A stretch of 43,244 nucleotides of DNA from Armatimonadota bacterium (GCA_020846535.1 JADLDR010000012.1:1-43244), one strand, 5' to 3'; positions 34,991 to 42,866 are shown, counted from the first letter of the stretch. Notes: generated by a model not told the origin, from the letters alone. Numbers and translations: made by a program.

Positions 34991-35288
34991 ACCCCGCCCT
35001 CAGCCCTTTCGCCTCTAGGGCCTTGATGATGGCGGAGGTGACGATTTTGCCGCTGCCGGGGAGGGGTTCGCCGTCCACCAGCACCACAGGAGGTTCCAGG
35101 TCTTGCTCTTCCAGGAGGCGCAACACCTCCGGATGTTGGGACATGGCCGGGGTGAAGAGGTCGGTGTATTCCACCTCCACCCGGTTGCCGAAGCGTTTGT
35201 GAAGCTGACGGGCCACCGCTTCCGCCGCGGATTTCCAGCCGTGGTCTTCCAGCCGCCCCTGGGGCAGCCCGAATATCGAGACTTTCAT
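34989..35288 (-). CDS. Small thioredoxin-fold protein, YuzD-like, without Cys
   Basis: 99 residues: MKVSIFGLPQGRLEDHGWKSAAEAVARQLHKRF..., VEVEYTDLFTPAMSQHPEVLRLLEEQ, PPVVLVDGEPLPGSGKIVTSAIIKALE. The order of elements resembles YuzD (DUF1462), but the CxxC of that family is absent (GRLEDHGW instead). The start is ATG 35288, overlapping the ccdA-like stop by one base (TGATG), which argues for coupling. The frame upstream is open but lies inside the ccdA-like gene. Function unknown. Confidence 0.6.
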   Translation of the reverse strand: MKVSIFGLPQGRLEDHGWKSAAEAVARQLHKRFGNRVEVEYTDLFTPAMSQHPEVLRLLEEQDLEPPVVLVDGEPLPGSGKIVTSAIIKALEAKGLRAG

Positions 35289-35965
35289 CAGCCGACCAGC
35301 CACAGAAGGTAGAAGCCCGCCAGGATCATCAGGACCCCGCTGGCTTTTTGAATGTAATAGGCCCAAGTAGCCGCTTTCGCCATGCTTCTCAGAGCGCCAG
35401 TGAACATCCCCACCGCAAAGAGCGGGATGCCTTTCCCGATCCCGAAGGAGAACATGCTGAGCGTCCCGTGTACGATTTTGCCCTGGAGGGACGCATAGGC
35501 GGCGATAGCTCCCATCGGCGCGAAGCAGCAGGAGGCGGTCGCCATGCTCAGCACCACCCCGATCAATAGCGCCCCCAGGAGTCCCCCGGTCGAAGGGGTG
35601 GCAGCCTGGAAGGAGGGAATCTTGAGGGGAATCACCTCCAGAAGCGCAAGCCCGATCACCACGCAGGCCACCCCCAGAGTCACATACCACGCCTTGCCCA
35701 GAAAGTGTCTCAGCACCCCGCTCAGGCCGACCAGCGCGGCCCCCAGGATACCGAAAGCGATCCCGGACCCCAGGACGAACATCAGGGAGGCCAGGACGGT
35801 CTTCGCCCGGCTGGTCGCGCTGTAGCCGCCCACGTAGCCCACCACCACCGGGATCATGGGCAGATTGCAGGGTGTGATGCCCACCACGAACCCGAATGCG
35901 ATCAGAACCAGATAACCGAGCAGGGAAGGGGCGCGAAGCAGCGATTCATAGGCGGCCAGGTCCAT
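35288..35965 (-). CDS. CcdA/DsbD-type transmembrane thiol-electron transporter
   Basis: 225 residues with six predicted membrane segments. The two conserved Cys of the family lie in FVVGITPCNLPMIPVVVGYVGG and LSMATASCCFAPMGAIAAYASL, each in a helix with nearby Pro. CcdA-type proteins pass electrons from cytoplasmic thioredoxin to periplasmic thiol proteins. In this cluster the likely acceptors are the neighbouring thioredoxin-like proteins and the selenoprotein domain at 39664. It lies 3 nt after the gene at 35969 and overlaps the next gene by 1 nt. Confidence 0.87.
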   Translation of the reverse strand: MDLAAYESLLRAPSLLGYLVLIAFGFVVGITPCNLPMIPVVVGYVGGYSATSRAKTVLASLMFVLGSGIAFGILGAALVGLSGVLRHFLGKAWYVTLGVACVVIGLALLEVIPLKIPSFQAATPSTGGLLGALLIGVVLSMATASCCFAPMGAIAAYASLQGKIVHGTLSMFSFGIGKGIPLFAVGMFTGALRSMAKAATWAYYIQKASGVLMILAGFYLLWLVG

Positions 35966-35968
35966 GGA

Positions 35969-36589
35969 TCAGCACTCTCCCGGCTCGCAGATGTCCGAGC
36001 AGCCCACGATCTTGGAATACGCCTCCACGATATGCTTTTTCTCCACCTGGCCGACCAGTCGGGTTTTGATCTGGCCTTTCTGGGTCATCGCCACAACGGT
36101 CGGGGCTGCCTCCACCTTGCCGATGCGCCCGGCGATGTCTTTGCCTTCCGGTGCGTTCAGATCGACCTTCACGACCTCGAACATCCCCGGCAGGCTGTCG
36201 GACACCTCGCCGACCAGCCCCATCACCTTCTGCGAAGGCTTGCCACTGTCGTAGAAGCAGATCATGACCGGCTCATCCTTGTCCAGAGCCCGGGCGATCC
36301 GGCGGTCGGCCTCGGATTTGTCCTCCGGCTTGTAGACTTCGATCTCTTTGGAATTGACGACATTGACCGGAATATCGTAGGCTGTCCCGGTCCCCCGTAT
36401 ATCGAGAAGCTCTTTGCCGGAAACGTAGTTGTCTTTGACCGGCGATTTATGGGCGGCTGCTTTGACGGGGGCCGACGCCGAGGCGTCGGCGGTAGGCTGC
36501 TTCTTGGCGGCGATTCTCCCCATCAGCAGGACGGATACCGCCAGCACCGCCACCAGGACAATCATATTCGAACGCGCTGAACCGCTCAT
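35969..36589 (-). CDS. Membrane-anchored thioredoxin-like protein with a Cys-rich tail
   Basis: 206 residues: an N-terminal transmembrane anchor (MIVLVAVLAVSVLLMGRIA), a linker, and a thioredoxin fold from about residue 100 (DKDEPVMICFYDSGKPSQKVM... FEVVKVDLNAPEGKDIAGRIGKVEAAPTVVAM). The classic WCGPC is replaced by CFYDSGKPSQ, with a single Cys before the motif. The cis-Pro (AAPTVV) is kept. The tail CSDICEPGEC has three Cys, a possible metal(loid) site. The gene overlaps nothing but is 3 nt from ccdA-like and 10 nt from the ArsD-like gene, in one operon. Confidence 0.72.
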   Translation of the reverse strand: MSGSARSNMIVLVAVLAVSVLLMGRIAAKKQPTADASASAPVKAAAHKSPVKDNYVSGKELLDIRGTGTAYDIPVNVVNSKEIEVYKPEDKSEADRRIARALDKDEPVMICFYDSGKPSQKVMGLVGEVSDSLPGMFEVVKVDLNAPEGKDIAGRIGKVEAAPTVVAMTQKGQIKTRLVGQVEKKHIVEAYSKIVGCSDICEPGEC

Positions 36590-36599
36590 AGATACCTCC

Positions 36600-36923
36600 T
36601 TAAGGGGCCGCCGCCGCGCCGGACAGGGCCGCTTTCAGTTCCTCGTAGGTGGGGTAGCCACCCCGCTTGACCACCTCGCCGTCGACCAGGGTGAGAGGCA
36701 GGATGTCCGCCCCTTCGCTGTTGATCGCCTGCCAGATGGCCGGGTTGTTTTTGAACCGCTTGAAATCGCGCTTGATATCGTAGCGCAAGACCTGAGCGCC
36801 GGTCTCGCGGGCGATCTTCATGGCTGTTTCGTAGACTTCCACCAGTGTCATATCGACTTTATCGCCGCAGATACCGCCGGGGCAGCAGGCTTGCGGCTCG
36901 AAGATTTCAACTTTTGCGGGCAC
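36600..36923 (-). CDS. ArsD-like metallochaperone
   Basis: 107 residues. The N-terminus VEIFEPQACCPGGICG matches the ArsD motif CCxxGxCG, where three Cys bind As(III) or Sb(III) for transfer to the ArsA efflux ATPase. VDMTLVEVYETAMKI, VLRYDIKRDFKRFKNNPAIWQAINSEGADILPLTLVDGEVVKRGGYPTYEEL completes the family pattern. No arsA, arsB or arsR is in the window, so it may hand its metalloid to a different partner. The GTG start at 36923 lies within the 3' end of the SBP3 gene (17-nt overlap), so the two are translationally coupled. Confidence 0.87.
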   Translation of the reverse strand: MPAKVEIFEPQACCPGGICGDKVDMTLVEVYETAMKIARETGAQVLRYDIKRDFKRFKNNPAIWQAINSEGADILPLTLVDGEVVKRGGYPTYEELKAALSGAAAAP

Positions 36924-37824
36924 TCTGCACCCCTTTCGGCAGGTTCGGCAGTCCCTCTTTCGCCATGATGGCCTGGGCCTTCTGGGTGGAAAGATAGGCC
37001 AGGAACTCCTTGGCCATCTCCTTGTTCTTGGCCTCGTTCAGCATGGCCCCCAGAACGAGGATAGGCTTGTGCGTATCGTCGGGAATGACATCGATCACGT
37101 CCACCGTCCGGCTGGTCACGTTCTTTTCGGGCGCGGATTCCAGCGGGCAGGTGAGATAGGAGAATCCGACATCGGCTTTTTTCTGGCTGACGAAATCGAG
37201 GGCCGAGATGGGAAATTCGGTGATCAGAAACTTCTTTTCGATATTGTCCCAGGAACCGAGCTTTGTCAGCGACTGCTTGGTGTATTCGCCCACGGAGTTC
37301 AGGTCGGGGTCGGGCATGGCGATGCCGCGAATCTCCGGCTTGGTCAGGTCCTGCAGGGCTTTGACATTGTATTTATTGCCCTTGGGAACGATCATCACCA
37401 GCTTGTAGGTTCCGAAGGCGGTCCGGGTGGACTCATCGATAATGCCTTTTTCCGCCACCGTGCCCAGTTCCTTGTCTCCGGGGGAGATCAGAATATCGGG
37501 GCGCTTGCCCTTCAGAATGTGGCGCACCAGCACAACCGCGTTGTTATAGACGATGTTGAGCTTTTTGTCGGGATGCGCGCTTTCGAAATCCTTCTTCATG
37601 GCGTTGAAGGGGTTGATCATCCCACAGGGCACGTAGATTTCAATGGAATTGCCGGACTGGGCGCTTCCGCCGGCGGACGGGTTGGAGACCGTCACGGCAG
37701 GCGACCCGCCTTGCGACACTCCGCCGGTCTCTCCGGTCGCTTCCCGATTGCAGCCGGTCAGCGCGAAAGAGGTCAACAGGACTGCGGCTGCCGCCAGCGC
37801 GAGCCCGAATCGAGTCTGTTTCAT
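36907..37824 (-). CDS. ModA-like binding lipoprotein with two pocket Cys (SBP3)
   Basis: 305 residues from ATG 37824 (GGAGG 10 nt upstream). The lipoprotein signal has SFALTGC (Cys25). It is a paralogue of SBP2: IEIYVPCGMINPFNAMKKDF with Cys67, KRPDILISPGDKELGTV, KLVMIVPKGNKYNVKALQDL and VGFSYLTCPLESAPEK with Cys226. Both Cys occupy positions that in ModA contact the oxyanion or lie next to it. The gene is coupled to the arsD-like gene downstream and lies 82 nt after the selenoprotein-permease gene. I infer that the ligand is an arsenic or other thiol-reactive species. Confidence 0.82.
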   Translation of the reverse strand: MKQTRFGLALAAAAVLLTSFALTGCNREATGETGGVSQGGSPAVTVSNPSAGGSAQSGNSIEIYVPCGMINPFNAMKKDFESAHPDKKLNIVYNNAVVLVRHILKGKRPDILISPGDKELGTVAEKGIIDESTRTAFGTYKLVMIVPKGNKYNVKALQDLTKPEIRGIAMPDPDLNSVGEYTKQSLTKLGSWDNIEKKFLITEFPISALDFVSQKKADVGFSYLTCPLESAPEKNVTSRTVDVIDVIPDDTHKPILVLGAMLNEAKNKEMAKEFLAYLSTQKAQAIMAKEGLPNLPKGVQSARKS

Positions 37825-37906
37825 GTGTATCAATCCTCCGTTTATAGCTGGCATACAGTGAGATCGTATGCTAAATAATATAATCAAGACAGCAATGGCC
37901 CTTGCA

Positions 37907-39664
37907 TCAGAACGCAGGGGGCGGGGTGCGCTCTCCCATTAAGCAGGCGCATAGATACTGCCCCATCCCGGACCCGAAGAAAGTGCCGATGGCGGTCGAT
38001 ATGGCGATAACGGTCACGGTATAGATGACCAGCTTTTTGAATCCGACAGCCTTATGGATGAGAATCATGCCGGGAAGGCTCAGGCCGGGGCCGGTGAGCA
38101 TCAGGGAGATCGCCGGGCCGATGCCGATGTGAAACTCTTTGAGCATCCCTTTGGCAAAAGCCACCTCGGTCAAAATCGGAAAATACATGAACGCCCCGAA
38201 AATGGAGGCCAGGAGGCTGCTTCTAAAGACATCCTTGAATTTCGTGCTGTCGTTGAAATATTCGTGTATCCACACCAGGGGAATGACCTTGGTCAGGTAG
38301 CCGATAGCGATAACGGCTATAAGCATGATCGGGACGACCATCTTACCGAGCTTCCAGGACTCCACCATCCAGCTTTTGAGTTCATCTTTGGAGAACGAAC
38401 GCCAGGCGATGAGGAAGGCGACCGCGCCCAGCACCCCGATGATGGCGAACTGGTAGGCATAGGAGAGCGGCGTAGCTCCTACGATCAGGATAGAAAAGAG
38501 CATGACGAAGAGGCCGGCGATCCGGATCTTGCGCTGCGGATCGCTCTCGTCCTCCAGCGCGTATTTGAGGGAGGCCATTTTGGTATGGCGCTCCATATCC
38601 TCCTTGCGGAAAACCCAGGCCATCACCAGGCCGGTAATGATGGAGACGATGGGAACTCCTACCGCCCTCGCCAGACCGACATCTCTTCCGATCACCTTGA
38701 ACACGAAAACCATGTTGACCAGGTGAATGGCGGGGGCGGCATAGAGAAAGGCGAACGCCGGGCCGATCCCCGCCCCGCGTTTATAGATGCTCAGGAACAT
38801 CGGCACCACATTGCACGAGCAGACAGAGACGAAAAAGCCGGAGATCGAGGCGATCCCGTAGGAGAGGGCCTTTTTCGTGCCCAGCCCGAAGTAGCGCACA
38901 ATCGTGCCTCCCGACAGGAAGGTGGCGATAGCGCCGGAGATCAAAAAGGCGGGCAGGATGACCGTAAACGCGCCCAGAGTCAGGATACAGCACTCGAACA
39001 CATTGACCGCATCGTGCAGGGTCTTCCCTACTGCAGTCGCTTCCACCATAATGCCTTGCTCCTTCTGTTCCGGCTCTTCCGGCGGGCTGAAAGGCAGCGG
39101 TTGAGGGGCTGTCACCTGCATGGCCTGCTGCCGGAACTCCTCCTCGTTGCCCTCGCTGTAGGCGAATTTCTGGTAGACGATCTTCCCCTGCCGGTCCAGG
39201 AAAAAGACCTGAGGGGTGATGCCTTCGGTATCGTAGCGCCGGGCGGTCTCTCCCCGGCTGTCGAGCAGGACGGTTGCGGTGGAATCGACGCCATCGGTCT
39301 TTTTGACTTCCTTGAAAAACTCTCTGACTCTCTGCGCCGATTCGCCCTTGCTGGCAATCGCTAGCACCTTCAAGTCCTGTCCCTTGAAATCTCGGTCGAT
39401 GTTCTGGATGTATGGAAACTCCATACGGCAGGACAGTCAATAAGTGGAGAAAAACATCATCATGACCGGCTGCTTGCCCTTGAAATCGGACAGACGCACC
39501 GTTTGCCCCGAAAGGTCTTCAAGGGCGAAATCCGGTGCCTCCTGCCCGACGCGAATCCCGTTCGCATGAGAGGGCGGGCGTCCCTGAGCGCAGGCGAAGC
39601 CGACCAGGATGATGGCGAATCCCAGGATCATTCCGGCCCGATATAAGAATTTGGATAACCGCAT
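37907..39664 (-). CDS. Selenocysteine-containing TlpA-like thioredoxin fused to an ArsP-type permease
   Basis: A 585-residue reading frame with one in-frame TGA (39439-39437, residue 76). Residues 1-30 are an N-terminal membrane/signal segment. Residues 40-190 are a TlpA/AhpC-like thioredoxin fold: GQEAPDFALEDLSGQTVRLSDF, PVMMMFFSTY-(TGA)-LSCRMEFPYIQNI, GITPQVFFLDRQGKIVYQKF. The TGA sits at the first position of the CXXC motif, giving UXXC. The rest is a polytopic permease of the ArsP/DUF318 type (ECCILTLGAF; SGFFVSVCSCNVVPMFLS). A hairpin starts 10 nt after the TGA. ATG 39049 has AGAAGGAG upstream, so the permease may also be made alone. The start ATG 39664 has AGGGA upstream. Confidence 0.85.
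39410..39426 (-). promoter_or_regulatory. bSECIS-like hairpin downstream of the UGA
   Basis: On the minus strand GTATGGAGTTTCCATAC forms a perfect 6-7 bp stem. The apical loop begins 17 nt after the UGA and has G as its second base. Known bacterial SECIS elements have the loop 16-37 nt from UGA with a G among its first two bases. Confidence 0.75.
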
Positions 39665-40113
39665 CTTTTGTGTCCCTATGGTTCTCAACAACGAAGGTCA
39701 GATGAAAAGTTCCTGGAAGGGAACCGCTCCCCGGCTTAAAGGCAACCGCCCTCCGGCCCCTCGCCTTACATGAAAGTTGACAAAATAATCCGGTCCCGCG
39801 GGGACGGGGTTCGGGGCTTTGGGAGACCGTTCCCTAACCCCCCGGCCCCCTTCCCGAAACGGGCAGGGGGAGGGGATGATGCCGTCAAGCACCGCACGAT
39901 CTATCCCCCTCTCCCAGGAGGCGCTCCGGCGCATCCCTTCGGTTTCGGGGAGAGGGGCCAGGGGAGAGAGGTCACCCTCTCCCCTGGCTGGATTATTGTT
40001 TCAACTTTCATGTAAGGTGGGGGGAGTGGCCTTGGGGGGCTTTGATAGACTTGCCAAGATCCCGCACCATCTCAGCCCCCCTCGAAGCCCGGGGGGGTTG
40101 GGGGGTGTTTTTT
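39665..40113. other. 449-bp intergenic region holding repeat copy 3
   Basis: No gene seen. It contains repeat copy 3 and, between 40076 and 40120, G-rich tracts and an 8-base T run at the 3' end of the modC-like gene. Confidence 0.6.
39764..40017 (-). repeat. Intergenic repeat family, copy 3 (inverted), with ~30-bp terminal inverted repeats
   Basis: The core is the reverse complement of copies 1 and 2 and is closer to copy 1. It is bounded by imperfect inverted repeats of about 30 bp (39764-39793 and 39988-40017, 3 mismatches, outer part CCTTACATGAAAGTTGA). These ends differ in sequence from those of copy 2. Confidence 0.85.
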
Positions 40114-41175
40114 TTAACTGTAAGTCTTGATGGCGGTCGCTTTGAAGGCGGCGTAGATGGTGTCGCCTTCTTTTAACTCCATATCCTCCAGGGCCATATC
40201 GCTGATTTCGGCGACGATGGGCAGAGCCGAATCGATGGTGACGCGGATGCGGTCTCCCAGGTGGAGAATCTCGCGCACCGCGCCGCGGAGGGAGTTTTGC
40301 GCAGAACCCTTCGGCGGGTCGCGGTGGAGGGTCACGTCCCGGGGGAAGAAGGCGAGCGAGATCCGGCCGGCATCGGTGCAGGGGGTGTGGATATGGGTTT
40401 CCCCAACGCGGACATGGCACCAGCCGTCCCCGTTCCGGCTGACCACCTGGCCCTGAAAGAAATTGACGCCGGTAAAGTCGGCGACGAATTTGGATTTCGG
40501 GTGGAGGAGAAGCTCCTCTCGGGAGCCGAGCTGCAGGATACGGCCTTCTTCCATCACACCGATGGCGTCTCCCAGGACGAGGGCGTCCACGAAGTCGTGG
40601 GTGACGATGATCGAAACCACATCGAAGCTCTTCAGGATGCGCTTGAGTTCGGAGCGGACGGACATGCGGGTCTGGGCGTCGAGCGCCCCCAGCGGCTCGT
40701 CCAGGAGGAGGATGTGGGTGTCGATAGCCAGGGCGCGGGCGAGGGCCACCCGCTGCTGCTGGCCGCCGGAAAGCTGCTGGGGCCGGGCCTGGGCCAGATG
40801 GGAAATCTGCATCGTCTCCATCAGGCGGGCCACCCGGTTGTGAATCTCGGCTTTGCTTTTCTTGCGGCAGCGCAGGCCGTAGGCGATATTCTCAAAAACG
40901 GTTTTATGAGGAAAGAGGGCGAAATCCTGGTAGACGAAGCCGATTTCCCGCTTGTTGGGGGCGATATCGATCCGGGCGGCCCGGTCGTAGAGAACCCGGT
41001 CGTCCAGCACGATGCGGCCCGAATCGAGGGGCACCGTCCCGGCGATGGCGTTCAGGGTGGTGGACTTGCCGCACCCGCTCGGGCCGATCAGGACGAGAGT
41101 TTGCTGCCGGTCCTGAACGAAATCCACATCCAGGGCGAAATCTCGAAGCTGTTTTTGGATATTGACGGAAAGCAT
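40114..41175 (-). CDS. modC: Molybdate-type ABC transporter ATPase
   Basis: 353 residues: Walker A GPSGCGKS (31-38), Q-loop VYQDFALFPH, signature LSGGQQQR, Walker B ILLLDEP and switch His in VTHDFVDAL. The C-terminal TOBE/Mop-like domain is SAQNSLRGAVREILHLGDRIRVTIDSALPIVAEISDMALEDMELKEGDTIYAAFKATAIKTY, which typically binds molybdate or tungstate as a sensor. It starts 2 nt after the permease stop. The gene order modA-modB-modC is standard for molybdate uptake. Sulfate or tungstate remain possible. Confidence 0.9.
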   Translation of the reverse strand: MLSVNIQKQLRDFALDVDFVQDRQQTLVLIGPSGCGKSTTLNAIAGTVPLDSGRIVLDDRVLYDRAARIDIAPNKREIGFVYQDFALFPHKTVFENIAYGLRCRKKSKAEIHNRVARLMETMQISHLAQARPQQLSGGQQQRVALARALAIDTHILLLDEPLGALDAQTRMSVRSELKRILKSFDVVSIIVTHDFVDALVLGDAIGVMEEGRILQLGSREELLLHPKSKFVADFTGVNFFQGQVVSRNGDGWCHVRVGETHIHTPCTDAGRISLAFFPRDVTLHRDPPKGSAQNSLRGAVREILHLGDRIRVTIDSALPIVAEISDMALEDMELKEGDTIYAAFKATAIKTYS

Positions 41176-41177
41176 GA

Positions 41178-41993
41178 TCAGCCGGCGCTCCTTTTCAGGA
41201 GAAATTTGGTGCTGATCAACACGATGAAGGAGGTGATGATCAGGATGCAGGAAAGGACGATGGCCGGCTCCAGGGTTCCCATAAAGGAGCTGTAAATCGC
41301 CAGAGGCATGGTCTGAGTCTTGCCCTCCGTGTTGCCGGCGAACATCAGGGTGGCCCCGAACTCGCCGAGCGCGCGCGCCCAGGTGATGACCACGCCCACA
41401 ATCAGAGAGCGGGTGGAGAGGGGCACGGTGATCTGGAAAAAGGTTCTCAGCCGGGAAGCCCCCAAGGTGAGGGAGGCTTTCTCCAGGTTCGGGTTGATGG
41501 ACTCGAAGCCGCTCCGGGCCGCCTTGATGAAATAGGGCGAGGAGACGAAAATCTGGGCGATGACCACCGCCGCGAAGGTGTTGGAGAGGATGATGCCCTG
41601 TTCGGTCAGGAGCGAGCCGACCAGCCCGCTCCGATTGAACACCAGCGCCAGGGCGATCCCCGCCACCGCGGGAGGCAGCACCACCGGCATATCGATCACG
41701 CTGTCCAGCATCTCCTTGCCGCGGAACTGATAGTAGGCCATGAGGTAGGCCACCGGAGTGCCGATGATCACGGAGATCACGGTGGTCAGCAGGGTGGACT
41801 CGAAGCTGATGAACAGCGCCTTATAGACCATCGGCTTCTGGAGGTAAGGAATCAGCTCCTTGAAGGGCAGGCGGAAGAAGAGGGCGATCAAGGGGAGCAT
41901 GACTATCGCCACGAACAGGCTGCTGGAGGCGATCAGCGGGACGAGCGCGCTGGCGGGCTGCCTGGAGACCATCTGTGTCGGGGATGCTGCCAT
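41178..41993 (-). CDS. modB: Molybdate-type ABC transporter permease
   Basis: 271 residues with six membrane segments (LFVAIVMLPLIALFFRL; TLLTTVISVIIGTPVAYLMAYY; DMPVVLPPAVAGIALALVFNRSGL and others). The coupling loop EKASLTLGASRLRTFFQITVPLSTRSLIVGVVITWARALGEFGATLMFAGN carries the RALGEFGA signature of ModB/CysT permeases. It lies 25 nt after the modA-like gene and 2 nt before the modC-like gene. Confidence 0.92.
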   Translation of the reverse strand: MAASPTQMVSRQPASALVPLIASSSLFVAIVMLPLIALFFRLPFKELIPYLQKPMVYKALFISFESTLLTTVISVIIGTPVAYLMAYYQFRGKEMLDSVIDMPVVLPPAVAGIALALVFNRSGLVGSLLTEQGIILSNTFAAVVIAQIFVSSPYFIKAARSGFESINPNLEKASLTLGASRLRTFFQITVPLSTRSLIVGVVITWARALGEFGATLMFAGNTEGKTQTMPLAIYSSFMGTLEPAIVLSCILIITSFIVLISTKFLLKRSAG

Positions 41994-42018
41994 AGCTTGC
42001 TCCTAAAGGCCCGGCGGC

Positions 42019-42807
42019 TTACGGCTTCAGAAACCCGTAACGCTTGAGGATCCGCTGTCCCTGGGGCGAGACGACCAGTTTGACGAACTCCTGCGCCAGC
42101 GCGGGCGCAGGGGCCGTCTTGGAAACGGCTATCGGATAGGCCGCGATGATATTGAGAGCCGCCGGGACAGATAGGAGGGTCGCGTTTTTCCGGACGGCAG
42201 GGGTGATATCGGTAACGAAGGCAAAGCCCGCGTCGAAATCGTCCATCCCGATTTTGGCGACGATCTGCTTGACATTCAGCTCCCTGGAGGCGATATTCTT
42301 CAAAACCCTGTCCTTGAAGCCGCTTCCGAATTGGCCGGAGCGATCCATCTTGTCCAGGATTTTGACCATATATTTGCCGATGGGCAGGTTTTCATGCCCG
42401 GCGACGATGCGGATGCCGGGCCGGGCGAGGTCGGCGAGGGTACGGATTCGGGCGCGGTTCGCCTTCGGAACGATGACGCACACCCGGTTGCGGGCGAATA
42501 CCCTGGGCTTCAGAGCCATATGCTGCTTCTGAAGGGCCTGCATGTTCTGCATGTCCGCGGAGGCGAAGATATCCCAGGGAGCGCCCAGCTCGATCTGCGT
42601 ACGCAGTTCGGGCGATCCGGCCAGGTTGAGTTCCACCTCCACCCCCGGATGCCCGGCTTCGAAAACCTTCTTCAGATCGTGGAACGGGTCGGTCAGGGAA
42701 CCGGCGGCATAGATCATCAGCCTGCCTTTCGCGGGCGCGGGCAGCGCGGCAGCCGTCAGGAGGAATAAACAGACCCACAGCAGCCCTGTCAGGCGGGTCG
42801 AACGCAT
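42019..42807 (-). CDS. modA: Molybdate-type periplasmic binding protein
   Basis: 262 residues with a signal peptide (LLWVCLFLLTAAALPAPA). Canonical ligand loops: LMIYAAGSLTDPFHDLKKVF (GSL), ELNLAGSPELRTQIELGAPWDIFAS and AGFAFVTDI. It lacks the pocket Cys of the three other ModA-like proteins in the cluster and is the only one expected to bind plain molybdate or tungstate. ATG 42807 follows AAGGGGTG. A GTG at 42816 is also in frame but overlaps that site. The promoter at 42858-42866 serves modABC. Confidence 0.9.
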   Translation of the reverse strand: MRSTRLTGLLWVCLFLLTAAALPAPAKGRLMIYAAGSLTDPFHDLKKVFEAGHPGVEVELNLAGSPELRTQIELGAPWDIFASADMQNMQALQKQHMALKPRVFARNRVCVIVPKANRARIRTLADLARPGIRIVAGHENLPIGKYMVKILDKMDRSGQFGSGFKDRVLKNIASRELNVKQIVAKIGMDDFDAGFAFVTDITPAVRKNATLLSVPAALNIIAAYPIAVSKTAPAPALAQEFVKLVVSPQGQRILKRYGFLKP

Positions 42808-42857
42808 CGAAAACACCCCTTTTTCGGCCCCTTGCAGGCGGGCCTATCTTATCTTCC

Positions 42858-42866
42858 ATTATAGCA
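42858..42866 (-). promoter_or_regulatory. Extended -10 promoter of modABC
   Basis: TGCTATAAT on the minus strand (42866-42858). The predicted start near 42851 leaves about 43 nt to ATG 42807. No strong -35 box is visible. Confidence 0.65.
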
